Of a DNA stretch of 64,000 nt, positions 10,137 through 19,417 are shown piece by piece; the stretch's first letter is position 1; each line of letters starts with the position of its first letter. Origin of the DNA: Massilia cavernae. Lineage in GTDB: Bacteria; Pseudomonadota; Gammaproteobacteria; Burkholderiales; Burkholderiaceae_D. The notes below the pieces were generated by a model. That model saw only the letters and a list, made by a program, of their open reading frames with translations. It ran no database searches and was not told the origin of the DNA. The stretch covers positions 1-64,000 of the forward strand of contig NZ_QYUP01000151.1 of assembly GCF_003590855.1 (NCBI RefSeq), written 5' to 3'. Position numbers and translations under genes: made by a program.

Positions 10137-10279
10137 TGTTTTTCTCCAAGGGTTGATTGGGCGGCAGGAGCCGCGTTGTGTCAACGATACAATCAAATCA
10201 AATTTTGCTGGGGGATGGTAATGAAAAGTTGCAAATTGGTTTGATTGGGGCCTTGAAGGAAACACGTATTGGCGGAAAC

Positions 10280-10454
10280 CCGTAGGGCGGATAAGCGCAT
10301 GGCGCGCATCCGCGTGCATGCGTCAACGGGACGCGAACACGGCGGATGCGCTTCGCTTTAGGAGTATCCGCTTGCAAGCGGATACCGTTTCGCACGCGAA
10401 TCGCATGCGATTCGAAACCCGTGCTCCACCGCTTCGCGCTTATCCGCCCTACGG
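10280..10454. repeat. Nested inverted-repeat element between ilvC and the SIMPL gene
   Basis: Perfect 19-bp arms CCGTAGGGCGGATAAGCGC (10280-10298) and its complement (10436-10454) enclose 137 bp. Inside are a 10-bp pair GCGCATCCGC/GCGGATGCGC (10304-10313, 10342-10351), a perfect 22-nt palindrome centred on CTTGCAAG (10364-10385), and an 18-nt palindrome CGAATCGCATGCGATTCG (10397-10414). It resembles dispersed intergenic palindromic (REP/BIME-like) elements. It fills most of the 327-nt gap. Confidence 0.75.
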
Positions 10455-10463
10455 TGATGCCGC

Positions 10464-11489
<1,026 letters not shown>

Positions 11490-11521
11490 CTATATTCTTT
11501 AGTGTGGGGTGTCTGGATTAC

Positions 11522-12013
11522 TTAAACTTTGAGGATGCGTTCGCCGCGGCCGATGCCCGACCCGCCGGTACGCACGGTCTCGAGGATCGACAGGCGGTCG
11601 ATCGAGTCGATGAAGGCGTCGAGCTTGCCCTTGTTGCCGGTCAGTTCGATCGTGTAGGTTTTTTCGGTCACGTCGATGATGCGGCCGCGGAAGATGTCCG
11701 CCGTCCGCTTCATTTCTTCGCGTTCCTTGCCTACCGCGCGCACCTTGATCAGCATGAGCTCGCGCTCGATGTGCTGGCCTTCGGTCAGGTCGACCACCTT
11801 CACCACTTCGATCAGGCGGTTCAGGTGCTTGGTGATCTGCTCGATGATGTCGTCCGAGCCGCTGGTGACGATGGTCATGCGCGACAGGGTGGCGTCTTCA
11901 GTTGGCGCGACGGTCAGCGTTTCGATGTTGTAGCCGCGCGCGGAGAACAGGCCGACCACGCGCGACAGCGCACCCGCTTCGTTCTCAAGCAGTACAGAGA
12001 TAATGTGGCGCAT
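11522..12013 (-). CDS. ilvH: Acetolactate synthase small (regulatory) subunit
   Basis: A 163-residue regulatory subunit with an N-terminal ACT domain (ISVLLENEAGALSRVVGLFSAR) and the C-terminal ALS_ss domain. It activates the large subunit and confers valine sensitivity. Its ATG directly abuts the TAA of ilvI, so translational coupling is likely. Normal length. Confidence 0.97.
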   Translation of the reverse strand: MRHIISVLLENEAGALSRVVGLFSARGYNIETLTVAPTEDATLSRMTIVTSGSDDIIEQITKHLNRLIEVVKVVDLTEGQHIERELMLIKVRAVGKEREEMKRTADIFRGRIIDVTEKTYTIELTGNKGKLDAFIDSIDRLSILETVRTGGSGIGRGERILKV

Positions 12014-13738
12014 TTACAGGTCCTCCGATCCGAGCAGCATTTCGGACAGGCCCTTGCCCGCCTTGACCATCGGCCAGACGTTCTCGGCCTGGTCGGTGAT
12101 GAAGTTCATGAAGACGAGGCGGTCCTTCATGCCGAACGCCTCGCGCAGGGCGCCGTCGACGTCGCCCGGTTTCTCGATCTTCATGCCGACGTGGCCGAAC
12201 GATTCGGCCAGCTTGGAGAAGTCCGGCAGCGAATCCATGTACGACTCGGAATAGCGCGAGCCGTAGTCGATCTGCTGCCACTGGCGCACCATGCCGAGGA
12301 AGCGGTTGTTGAGCAGGATGATCTTCGGCGTCAGGTGGTACTGCTTGCAGGTGGCAAGCTCCTGGATGCACATCTGGATCGAACCTTCGCCGGTGATGCA
12401 GGCCACCGTGGAGCCGGGATTGGCCATCTGCACGCCCATGGCGTACGGCAGGCCCACGCCCATCGTGCCCAGGCCACCGGAATTGATCCAGCGGCGCGGC
12501 TTGTCGAACGGGTAGTACTGCGCGGCCCACATCTGGTGCTGGCCGACGTCGGAGGTGATGAAGGCGTCGCCCTTGGTCACTTCCCACACTTTTTCGACCA
12601 CCGACTGCGGTTTGATCAGGATGTCGGAGTCCTGGTATTTCAGGCATTCGCGGCCGCGCCATTCGCCGATCTGCTTCCACCAGTCCTTGATGGCCGGATT
12701 CGGCCTGGCGTCGGTGGCGTCGAGCTGCGACAGCAGTTCGACCAGCACTTCCTTGACGTTGCCGACGATCGGGATGTCGACCTTGACGCGCTTCGAGATC
12801 GACGAAGGGTCGATGTCGATGTGGATGATCTTGCGCGGGTTGGAGGCGAAGTGCTTCGGATTGCCGATCACGCGGTCGTCGAAGCGCGCGCCGATCGCGA
12901 TCAGCACGTCGCAGTGCTGCATCGCCATGTTGGCTTCGTAGGTGCCGTGCATGCCGGGCATGCCGACGTAGTTCTCGCTCGAGGCGCGGTAGCCGCCCAG
13001 ACCCATCAGCGTGTTAGTGCACGGGAAGCCGAGGCGGTCGACCATGCGGTTCAGCTCGGACGCTGCGTTCGCCAGGATCACGCCGCCGCCGGTGTAGATC
13101 ATCGGGCGTTCGGCCTGCAGCAGCATCTGGACGGCCTTGCGGATCTGGCCCGCGTGACCCTTGTCGATTGGCTTGTACGAGCGCATTTCGATCTCTTTCG
13201 GATACTCGAAATGGCACTTGTGCATGCTGATGTCTTTGGGGATGTCGACCAGCACCGGGCCGGGACGGCCGGTACGGGCAATGAAGAAGGCTTTCTTCAT
13301 CGTGGCCGCGAGGTCCTTGACATCCTTGACCAGGAAGTTGTGCTTGACCACCGGGCGCGTGATGCCGACCGTGTCGCACTCCTGGAAGGCGTCCTGGCCG
13401 ATCGCATGGCTCGGCACCTGGCCGGAGATGACGACCATCGGGATCGAGTCCATATAGGCGGTCGACAGGCCGGTGACGGCATTGGTGACGCCCGGGCCGG
13501 AGGTGACGATGGCGACGCCGACAGTATTGGAACTGCGCGAATAGGCGTCGGCAGCGTGGACGGCCGCTTGTTCATGGCGGACCAGTACGTGCTGGAATTT
13601 GTCTTGCTGGAAGATGGCGTCGTAGATGTAGAGGACGGCTCCGCCGGGATAACCGAAAACGTGCTTGACGCCTTCTTCGGCCAGGCAGCGCACTACAATC
13701 TCAGCGCCCGTGATGGGAGCTGCTGCTTCGTTACTCAT
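12014..13738 (-). CDS. ilvI: Acetolactate synthase large subunit, biosynthetic
   Basis: A 574-residue thiamine-diphosphate enzyme making acetolactate or acetohydroxybutyrate from pyruvate. The N-terminal TPP domain has GYPGGAVLYIYDA and the catalytic Glu in VRHEQAAVHAADAY. A middle FAD-associated domain and the C-terminal GDG-like TPP motif (ITGEGSIQMCIQELAT ... NNRFLGMVRQWQ) follow. AAGGAATG lies upstream of ATG. First gene of the ilv row; the paired small subunit follows without a gap. Confidence 0.97.
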   Translation of the reverse strand: MSNEAAAPITGAEIVVRCLAEEGVKHVFGYPGGAVLYIYDAIFQQDKFQHVLVRHEQAAVHAADAYSRSSNTVGVAIVTSGPGVTNAVTGLSTAYMDSIPMVVISGQVPSHAIGQDAFQECDTVGITRPVVKHNFLVKDVKDLAATMKKAFFIARTGRPGPVLVDIPKDISMHKCHFEYPKEIEMRSYKPIDKGHAGQIRKAVQMLLQAERPMIYTGGGVILANAASELNRMVDRLGFPCTNTLMGLGGYRASSENYVGMPGMHGTYEANMAMQHCDVLIAIGARFDDRVIGNPKHFASNPRKIIHIDIDPSSISKRVKVDIPIVGNVKEVLVELLSQLDATDARPNPAIKDWWKQIGEWRGRECLKYQDSDILIKPQSVVEKVWEVTKGDAFITSDVGQHQMWAAQYYPFDKPRRWINSGGLGTMGVGLPYAMGVQMANPGSTVACITGEGSIQMCIQELATCKQYHLTPKIILLNNRFLGMVRQWQQIDYGSRYSESYMDSLPDFSKLAESFGHVGMKIEKPGDVDGALREAFGMKDRLVFMNFITDQAENVWPMVKAGKGLSEMLLGSEDL

Positions 13739-14220
13739 GGTACATTCCTTTCAAAACCCATTGGGAGGTGATCGGATGCTCGTTCCTAACGAAGTACGCT
13801 TCGCGCGGCAGTGCTCAGGCTTCCCTTCTTTCTGCGGTCGCTCTGATCCTTCACGTACCCATAGATACGTTACGAACCAGCGCTAAACGCAACTCGTTTG
13901 GCGTGAGTTTCTGCAGCGGTTGTGCGCACCTCTCACGCTTGTGGCGCGGGTTGGAGCAAACTGCCTACATATGAAAGCGCGTCAAGCCGCCGATGGCTTT
14001 TTGTGCCGGTCGCGGGTGACTTTGGGCTTCGGGATTGCAAAGCGCCGTATAACCTTACTGCGTTGCACCATTTTGGTCAAGATAAATAACAGCGTTTTTC
14101 GGGCCTTTGGGGCCGTACACTCGTAAATATCGGGCAAGAAGGCCCAATATTTGCTAGCATGCGTCAGTTTTTCGATCAGGCATTACCGGACGACGGCCGT
14201 CCGCCCTTCCCCCCTCTTGC
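13739..14220. promoter_or_regulatory. Intergenic leader region with candidate ilv promoter
   Basis: These 482 bp separate divergent ilvI and sigma-factor genes. On the minus strand TTGACC (14080-14075), a 17-nt spacer and TAAGGT (14057-14052) form a candidate promoter. It would give ilvI a leader of about 300 nt. I looked for a leader peptide rich in Ile/Val/Leu codons followed by an attenuator hairpin and did not find a convincing one. No gene is visible here. Confidence 0.45.
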
Positions 14221-14790
14221 ATGGCAACCGATAAAGAACTTTCCGATTTTCTGGCGCATGTAGAGCGGCGCGCGTTCAAGCAGGCCGTGTATGCGGTCCG
14301 CAAGGATGAGTCCGCTTTCGACATCGTGCAGGACGCGATGATCAAGCTTGCCGAAAAATACGGGGACAAGCCGGTGGCCGAACTGCCGATGCTGTTCCAG
14401 CGCATTTTGCAGAACACCATCCTCGACTACTTCCGCCGCGAGAAGGTCCGCAACACCTGGATCAGCCTGTTTTCCGGCCTCGGCAAGCGCGATGGCGAGG
14501 ATGACGACTTTGATATACTCGACGCCTACGAATCGGAAGAGGGATCGCAAGCCGCGGAGTCGAGCGCGGACCAGGTCGAACGCATGCAGACCTTGCGCCT
14601 GATCGAGGCCGAAGTACAAAAACTCCCCGCGCGTCAACGCGAAGCCTTCCTCATGCGTTACTGGCAAGACATGGACGTGGCTGAAACGGCCGAGGCGATG
14701 GGGTGTTCAGAGGGTAGCGTCAAGACCCACTGTTCGCGGGCCACGCACACGCTGGCGGCGTCGCTGAAAGCCAAGGGACTTAAATTATGA
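14221..14790 (+). CDS. ECF-like RNA polymerase sigma factor
   Basis: A 189-residue sigma-70 family protein. Region 2 covers about residues 10-75 (FDIVQDAMIKLAEKYG, LFQRILQNTILDYFRREKVR). Region 4 covers about 125-180, with QKLPARQREAFLMRYWQDMDV and the helix-turn-helix AETAEAMGCSEGSVKTHCSR. An acidic linker (KRDGEDDDFD) joins them. Its last codons overlap the next gene, a single-pass membrane protein, the classic sigma/anti-sigma layout, though that gene has no recognised anti-sigma domain. The start has no good Shine-Dalgarno. Target regulon unknown. Confidence 0.9.
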   Translation: MATDKELSDFLAHVERRAFKQAVYAVRKDESAFDIVQDAMIKLAEKYGDKPVAELPMLFQRILQNTILDYFRREKVRNTWISLFSGLGKRDGEDDDFDILDAYESEEGSQAAESSADQVERMQTLRLIEAEVQKLPARQREAFLMRYWQDMDVAETAEAMGCSEGSVKTHCSRATHTLAASLKAKGLKL

Positions 14791-15182
14791 ATACCGACGA
14801 CCTGAATTTCGCGTACAAGGTGCGCCACGCCTTGAACGAGCATCTCGACCACCTGCCCGACGCCACCGTCGACCGCCTGGCGCAAGCGCGCAAGGCCGCG
14901 ATGGCGCGCAAGAAGCCGCACGCCGCGCCTCTGCGCGTGGCCCAGCGCGCGGTGGCAGGCAACGCCGCGTCCCTGTTCTCCTTCGAATGGCTGGGCCGCA
15001 TGGGCGTCGCCGTGCCGCTGATGGTCATGATCGCCGGCCTGGCCGGCATCTACCAGTATCAGGAAGAACAGCGCATCGCCGAACTGGCTGAACTCGACGC
15101 CGGCGTGCTGTCGGACGAACTGCCGCTGACCGCCTACCTCGACCAGGGCTTCAACGCCTACGTCGACCAGCGCACCGAATGA
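14787..15182 (+). CDS. DUF3619 family membrane protein, possible anti-sigma partner
   Basis: A 131-residue protein overlapping the sigma gene by 4 nt (ATGA), so translation is coupled. A cytoplasmic N-terminal part (FAYKVRHALNEHLDHLPDATVDRL), a basic linker (RKAAMARKKPH), one transmembrane segment (VAVPLMVMIAGLAGIYQY, about 75-92) and a short acidic C-terminus are seen. Known as DUF3619 in Burkholderiales. Topology and position fit an anti-sigma role, which remains inference. Confidence 0.8.
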   Translation: MNTDDLNFAYKVRHALNEHLDHLPDATVDRLAQARKAAMARKKPHAAPLRVAQRAVAGNAASLFSFEWLGRMGVAVPLMVMIAGLAGIYQYQEEQRIAELAELDAGVLSDELPLTAYLDQGFNAYVDQRTE

Positions 15183-15880
15183 GCATGAGCGGCAAGTTCG
15201 CGGCGTGCCTGCGGCGCGCGGGTATCGCGTTTGGCGTACTGGCTGTCGCTGCGGCGCAGCACGCGCTGGCGCAGCCGGCCGCCGCCCCGAATGGCGCGGC
15301 CAAGGGTCCCGCTGCCGGCACGCACTCCCCCGCCGTCACCACCAAGCCGCGCTGGTCCAACCTCACCGACGCCCAGCGCACCGCGCTGCAGCCGCTGGCG
15401 GCCGAATGGGACACGATGGATGCGGCACGCAAGCAGAAATGGCTGGAAATCGCCAGCCGCTTCTCGGCCATGCAGCCGCCCGAGCAGCAGCGCATGCACG
15501 AGCGCATGCGCGCATGGCTCAAGCTGACGCCGGAACAGCGCCGCCAGGCCCGCGAGAACTACGCGAAGGTCAAGAAAATCGACAAAGGCCAGCGCAGCGC
15601 CAAGTGGGAGCAGTACCAGCAACTACCTGAAGAACAGAAAAAGCAGCTGGCAGACGAAGCGGCGCGCAAGCGCAGGGCTGCAGGCGCCGCCAATACCAGT
15701 CCTACTGCCGATCCGCGCAAGCCGGCCGGCACCGCCCCTGCCGCGCCGCTGCCTGCGGCAACCTCGCCGGTTCCTCCGGCCATCCCTGCGACAGTGCCAG
15801 CCGCGCCGGCACCGGGTACAATGCCGCCACCTTTCACCGCCCCGGCCACGCCTGTCCCGCCAGTTACAAATGCAAAATAG
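15179..15880 (+). CDS. DUF3106 secreted protein with Pro/Ala-rich tail
   Basis: A 233-residue protein with a signal peptide (AFGVLAVAAAQHALAQ). A DUF3106 core follows, with WSNLTDAQRTALQPLA, WLEIASRFSAMQPPEQQ and LTPEQRRQARENYAKVKK. This helical repeat pattern resembles periplasmic CpxP/Spy-like or RNA polymerase-associated helical proteins. The last 75 residues are rich in Pro, Ala and Thr and probably disordered. It overlaps the previous gene by 4 nt and the RDD gene by 11 nt, so the four genes form one tight unit. Molecular role unknown. Confidence 0.8.
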   Translation: MSMSGKFAACLRRAGIAFGVLAVAAAQHALAQPAAAPNGAAKGPAAGTHSPAVTTKPRWSNLTDAQRTALQPLAAEWDTMDAARKQKWLEIASRFSAMQPPEQQRMHERMRAWLKLTPEQRRQARENYAKVKKIDKGQRSAKWEQYQQLPEEQKKQLADEAARKRRAAGAANTSPTADPRKPAGTAPAAPLPAATSPVPPAIPATVPAAPAPGTMPPPFTAPATPVPPVTNAK

Positions 15881-16406
15881 CAAGCCAATCGTCGAAACCC
15901 CCACCCTGAAACACCGCTTTATCTGCCTGATCTATGACGTGCTGCTGCTGACGGCCGTGGTCATGCTGGCCTTGTTCGTGTTCTTGTTCGCGACCCAGAA
16001 GCTGCAGGGCGGGCACGTGCAGGAATATGGCCGCCAGGCGATGCTGTTCCTCGCCACCGGCGCCTATTTCATTCATTCGTGGACCGGCAGCGGGCACACG
16101 CTGGCGATGAAAACCTGGCGCATCAAGCTGGTCAAACTTGGCCACGCGACCGTGCCGTTCAAGACCGCGCTGCTGCGCTACGTGCTGGCCTGGGGCTGGG
16201 TATTCCCGGCGCTGGTGGTGTGCTACGTCTTCGGGCTGACGAGCAAAGGCCAGGTCAGCGCCGCCATCGCGGTCAATGTCGTGTTGTGGGGGATGACCGC
16301 ACTGCTCGACCGCAACCGCCAGTTCCTGCATGACCGGCTTGCGGGTACGCGGCTGGTGCAGCTGCCGAAACCGGTCAAGGCGCCCAAGGCAAAAGTTCCT
16401 GCCTGA
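15870..16406 (+). CDS. RDD family integral membrane protein
   Basis: A 178-residue protein with the RDD-type layout: a charged N-terminus (LKHRFICLIYDVLLL, the conserved R and D), then hydrophobic segments at about 23-43, 56-72, 105-125 and 133-150. The C-terminus DRNRQFLHDRLAGTRLV holds the conserved HDRL. RDD proteins are inner-membrane proteins of mostly unknown role. Last gene of the sigma-factor unit. Confidence 0.85.
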   Translation: MQNSKPIVETPTLKHRFICLIYDVLLLTAVVMLALFVFLFATQKLQGGHVQEYGRQAMLFLATGAYFIHSWTGSGHTLAMKTWRIKLVKLGHATVPFKTALLRYVLAWGWVFPALVVCYVFGLTSKGQVSAAIAVNVVLWGMTALLDRNRQFLHDRLAGTRLVQLPKPVKAPKAKVPA

Positions 16407-16504
16407 GGAAGCGCCCGCCGGCGCCTTCCTGCCGCCCCTCTCCCGCATCCGCGGGCATCCATCCGCTACGCACGCTAGCTTGACAAGCGGCTTTTCGCCA
16501 CATA

Positions 16505-16522
16505 ATATGACGATCATCATAT
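16505..16522. promoter_or_regulatory. Palindromic operator upstream of tetR
   Basis: ATATGACGATCATCATAT, with perfect 6-bp outer arms ATATGA/TCATAT. It lies 17 nt before the TetR start. The same outer arms and 18-bp length recur at 17175-17192 before the SDR gene, which strongly suggests the operator of this TetR protein. Confidence 0.7.
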
Positions 16523-16538
16523 TTTTATTGGAACGGCG

Positions 16539-17117
16539 ATGCAAGCGTCAGGCAAATCGACCAAAGGCGAACTTTCCCGCGAGCGCATCCTCAGTGCCGC
16601 ATCGCGCGCCGTGCGCCGTGCCGGGCACAGCGGCGCCAGCGTGGCCGAGGTCATGAAGGAGGCGGGGCTGACCCACGGCGGTTTCTACGCCCACTTCACT
16701 TCCCGCGACGAGATGGTGGCCGGCGCAATCGCTTTCGCTGGCGCGCAGAGCAATGACAGCCTCTTGCAGAGCATGGCGGCGCTGCAAAAGAAGGGGGCGT
16801 CACCGTTCCGTTCGCTCATCGATGCCTACTTGTCGCCAGCGCACATGGCGGCGGTTGAGACCGGATGCGTCGTGGCCGCGCTCGGCTCCGAAATGCCACG
16901 CCAGCCGGACCTTATCCGACAGGCGGCGCGTGAACGGGTGGTGGCGCTGATCCGCATGGTCGAGTCGGTGCTGCCGGCCGGCGCCGACAAATCCGCCGCT
17001 CCCCACATTGCCAGCGCCATGGCTGGCGCCTTGCAAATGGCGCGCATCCTCGGTGGAGACGAGGGCAGCAAGCTGCTCGACCTGAACCGCGCTGCACTGG
17101 CCGCAAGTTATCCCTAG
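16539..17117 (+). CDS. TetR/AcrR-family transcriptional repressor
   Basis: A 192-residue regulator. The N-terminal TetR helix-turn-helix spans about 14-60 (RERILSAASRAVRRAGHSG, VAEVMKEAGLTHGGFYAHF). The C-terminal domain with GCVVAALGSEMPRQPDLIR is typical of TetR_C groups that control oxidoreductase and efflux genes. It is followed by an SDR and an MFS gene in the same direction. Two copies of one palindrome, at 16505 and 17175, indicate repression of itself and of the SDR-MFS pair. Confidence 0.92.
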   Translation: MQASGKSTKGELSRERILSAASRAVRRAGHSGASVAEVMKEAGLTHGGFYAHFTSRDEMVAGAIAFAGAQSNDSLLQSMAALQKKGASPFRSLIDAYLSPAHMAAVETGCVVAALGSEMPRQPDLIRQAARERVVALIRMVESVLPAGADKSAAPHIASAMAGALQMARILGGDEGSKLLDLNRAALAASYP

Positions 17118-17174
17118 CACGTTCGTGAACCGCCCGCGAATGCCGTCGTCCGGACGGCTTTTCCAGGCCTATAA

Positions 17175-17192
17175 ATATGATTAACATCATAT
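17175..17192. promoter_or_regulatory. Palindromic operator upstream of the SDR-MFS pair
   Basis: ATATGATTAACATCATAT: 7-bp perfect arms around a TAAC centre, 24 nt before the SDR start codon. It matches the site upstream of tetR in length and outer arms. Confidence 0.75.
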
Positions 17193-17216
17193 TTTAACCA
17201 TCGGAGGAACCATCGC

Positions 17217-17924
17217 ATGAAACTTCAAGACGCAACCATCCTGGTAACCGGCGCAAACCGCGGCCTTGGCCTTGCCTTCGCCCGCGCTGCACTCGAACGC
17301 GGCGCGCGCAAGGTCTATGCCGCCGCGCGCAATCCCGAACAAGTCACGCTGGCCGGTGTCGAGCCTCTGCGGCTTGACGTGCTGGACGAAGAAAGCGTCG
17401 CCGAGGCGGCGCGGCGCTGCGGCGACGTCACCCTGGTGATCAACAATGCCGGCATCGCCCACGTGGACAGCTTGCTCGGCGACGGCGGCGAGGCGTCCTT
17501 GCGCAAGCATATGGAAACCAACTTCTTCGGCATGCTGCGCGTGAGCCGGCACTTTGCGCCCGTCCTCGGCAAAAACGGCGGCGGCGCGCTGCTTAACGTG
17601 CTATCGATCGCAAGCTTCATCAACGCGCCGATCCTCAGCACCTACTCCATCTCCAAGACGGCCGCATGGGGCCTCACCAACGCGCTGCGCAATGAGCTCA
17701 ATCCGCAAGGCACCCAGGTACTCGGACTGCACGTGGGCTTCATCGATACCGACCTCACGGAAGGCTTCGACATGCCCAAGATGCCGCCGGCGCTGGTCGC
17801 AGCGCGCGCCTTCGACGCACTTGAAGCCGGCGCCAGCGAAGTGATGGCCGATGAAGCATCGCAGATGGTGAAGGCGAACCTGTCGGCGGCCGCAGCACCC
17901 TACCTCGGCCAAGGCGGCCACTGA
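17217..17924 (+). CDS. SDR-family oxidoreductase
   Basis: A 235-residue classical SDR with TGANRGLG at residues 11-18, NNAGIAH, the catalytic Ser in LSIASF and YSISK near 140. It likely oxidises or reduces a small alcohol or carbonyl with NAD(P)H. GGAGG lies upstream. It sits between a TetR regulator and an MFS exporter and has the TetR-type operator in its promoter, which suggests a detoxification cassette. Substrate unknown. Confidence 0.9.
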   Translation: MKLQDATILVTGANRGLGLAFARAALERGARKVYAAARNPEQVTLAGVEPLRLDVLDEESVAEAARRCGDVTLVINNAGIAHVDSLLGDGGEASLRKHMETNFFGMLRVSRHFAPVLGKNGGGALLNVLSIASFINAPILSTYSISKTAAWGLTNALRNELNPQGTQVLGLHVGFIDTDLTEGFDMPKMPPALVAARAFDALEAGASEVMADEASQMVKANLSAAAAPYLGQGGH

Positions 17925-17938
17925 ACTCGGAGAACATC

Positions 17939-19342
17939 ATGAGCACCCAGAGCACCCTTACAATCGCGGCAGGCACCGAGGCGCCTGCTTCGCCCTGGCC
18001 TACCTTCTGGATCGCCAGCATCGCCGTCCTGCTGGTATCGATCGATACCACGGTGCTGTATGCCGGCTTCGGCGCGCTGCGACAGGCATTTGCCGGCAGC
18101 ACGGCTGCCGATTTGTCGTGGGTGCTCAACGCCTACACCGTCACCTATGCCGCGATGCTGATCCCTGCGGGCGGCCTGGCTGACGTGCATGGGCGCAAGC
18201 GCATCTTCCTGGCGGGCGCCGTCATTTTCCTTGCCGGCTCCGCGGCCTGCGGAGCCGCCGGCTCGGTCGGGTTCCTGATCGCGGCGCGCGTGGTGCAGGC
18301 GGTCGGGGCAGCCTTGCTGACGCCTGCTTCGCTGTCGCTGATCCTGGACGCTTTTCCGGTGCATAAGCGCGCCGTCGCGGTCAGCCTGTGGGGTGCGGTG
18401 GGCGGCGTGGCGGCGGCCATCGGACCCAGCCTCGGTTCGTTGATCATCGACACGATGGGCTGGCAGTGGGCGTTCTACATCAACCTTCCGATCGGCGCCG
18501 TGTCGCTGGTCCTCGGCGCGCTCATGCTGAAAGAATCGCGCATCCCCGGCAAGAAGCAGCATGTCGACCTGGCCGGTATCGTGCTGCTGGTCGCCAGCGT
18601 CGGCGGTGCCGCGCTCGCCGTGACGCAGTTCGAAGCGGCAGCCTGGACGCGTTCAACGGTTGGCGCGGTCGCTGCCTTCTCCGTGCTCGCGCTGCTCGCG
18701 TTCATCGCGTGGGCGTCCAAGGCGAAGCATCCCCTGGTGGACCTGAACCTGTTCCGAAACGTCACCTACAGCGCCGTCAATCTCGCCACACTGACGTTCG
18801 CGATGGCCTTTGCGATGATGTTCTTCGCCTTCTTTTCGTACATGACGGATGTCTGGCACTACAGCCTGCCGCTGGCCGGCATCGCGATCACGCCCGGGCC
18901 CTTGCTGGTGGTGCCGACAGCCATCGTGAGCGGGCGCATCGCGGCGCGCATCGGACACCGCCCGGGGCTTGTGCTCGGGTCGCTGATCTACGCAGCCAGC
19001 GGACTCTGGCTCGCGCTTGTTCCCGGCGCCACGCCCGCCTACTGGACGCAGTGGTTCCCCGCCCTCGTGCTAACCGGCATAGGCGTCGGCATGGTACTGC
19101 CCTCCCTCGCGGGCGCGGCGACGGCACGGCTGCCGCAACAGCAGTACGGCGTAGGGAGCGCAGTTAATCAGGCCGTCAGGCAGATTGGTTCCGTACTTGG
19201 CGTCGCCATTGCGGTGGCGCTGATCGGGCATGAAGGCGTCGCCAGGATAGATTTCACGACGCTATACGGGTGGCAGGCGGCACTGGCGCTGGCAACCGGA
19301 GTCTTGTGCCTGCTGGTGAACACCAGGCCGAAATTTCCATAA
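17939..19342 (+). CDS. MFS drug:H+ antiporter, DHA2 (EmrB/QacA) type
   Basis: A 467-residue inner-membrane transporter with about 14 hydrophobic segments, the hallmark of DHA2 exporters. Motif A lies in GGLADVHGRKRIFLAG after helix 2. Motif C-like sequence (AIGPSLGSLIIDTMGWQWAF) is in helix 5. It starts 15 nt after the SDR stop with CGGAGAA upstream, so the two are co-transcribed under the TetR repressor. Probably exports a toxic organic compound; which one is unknown. Confidence 0.93.
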   Translation: MSTQSTLTIAAGTEAPASPWPTFWIASIAVLLVSIDTTVLYAGFGALRQAFAGSTAADLSWVLNAYTVTYAAMLIPAGGLADVHGRKRIFLAGAVIFLAGSAACGAAGSVGFLIAARVVQAVGAALLTPASLSLILDAFPVHKRAVAVSLWGAVGGVAAAIGPSLGSLIIDTMGWQWAFYINLPIGAVSLVLGALMLKESRIPGKKQHVDLAGIVLLVASVGGAALAVTQFEAAAWTRSTVGAVAAFSVLALLAFIAWASKAKHPLVDLNLFRNVTYSAVNLATLTFAMAFAMMFFAFFSYMTDVWHYSLPLAGIAITPGPLLVVPTAIVSGRIAARIGHRPGLVLGSLIYAASGLWLALVPGATPAYWTQWFPALVLTGIGVGMVLPSLAGAATARLPQQQYGVGSAVNQAVRQIGSVLGVAIAVALIGHEGVARIDFTTLYGWQAALALATGVLCLLVNTRPKFP

Positions 19343-19417
19343 CGCATCATTTTTGACCATATAATCAATGTTCATATGCGGCGCATCCTGCGCCTGCGCC
19401 TTTTGGAAAGAAAGACG

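Noticed and set aside
11504-13771. 755-codon open frame on the + strand
   Set aside because: Antisense to ilvI and ilvH; composition (Asp, His, Val, Arg rich) is that of a reverse-frame artefact.
14159-14263. 34-codon ORF overlapping the sigma factor start
   Set aside because: It could be read as a coupling leader, but it has no ribosome site and no family features; the sigma start at 14221 fits the family.
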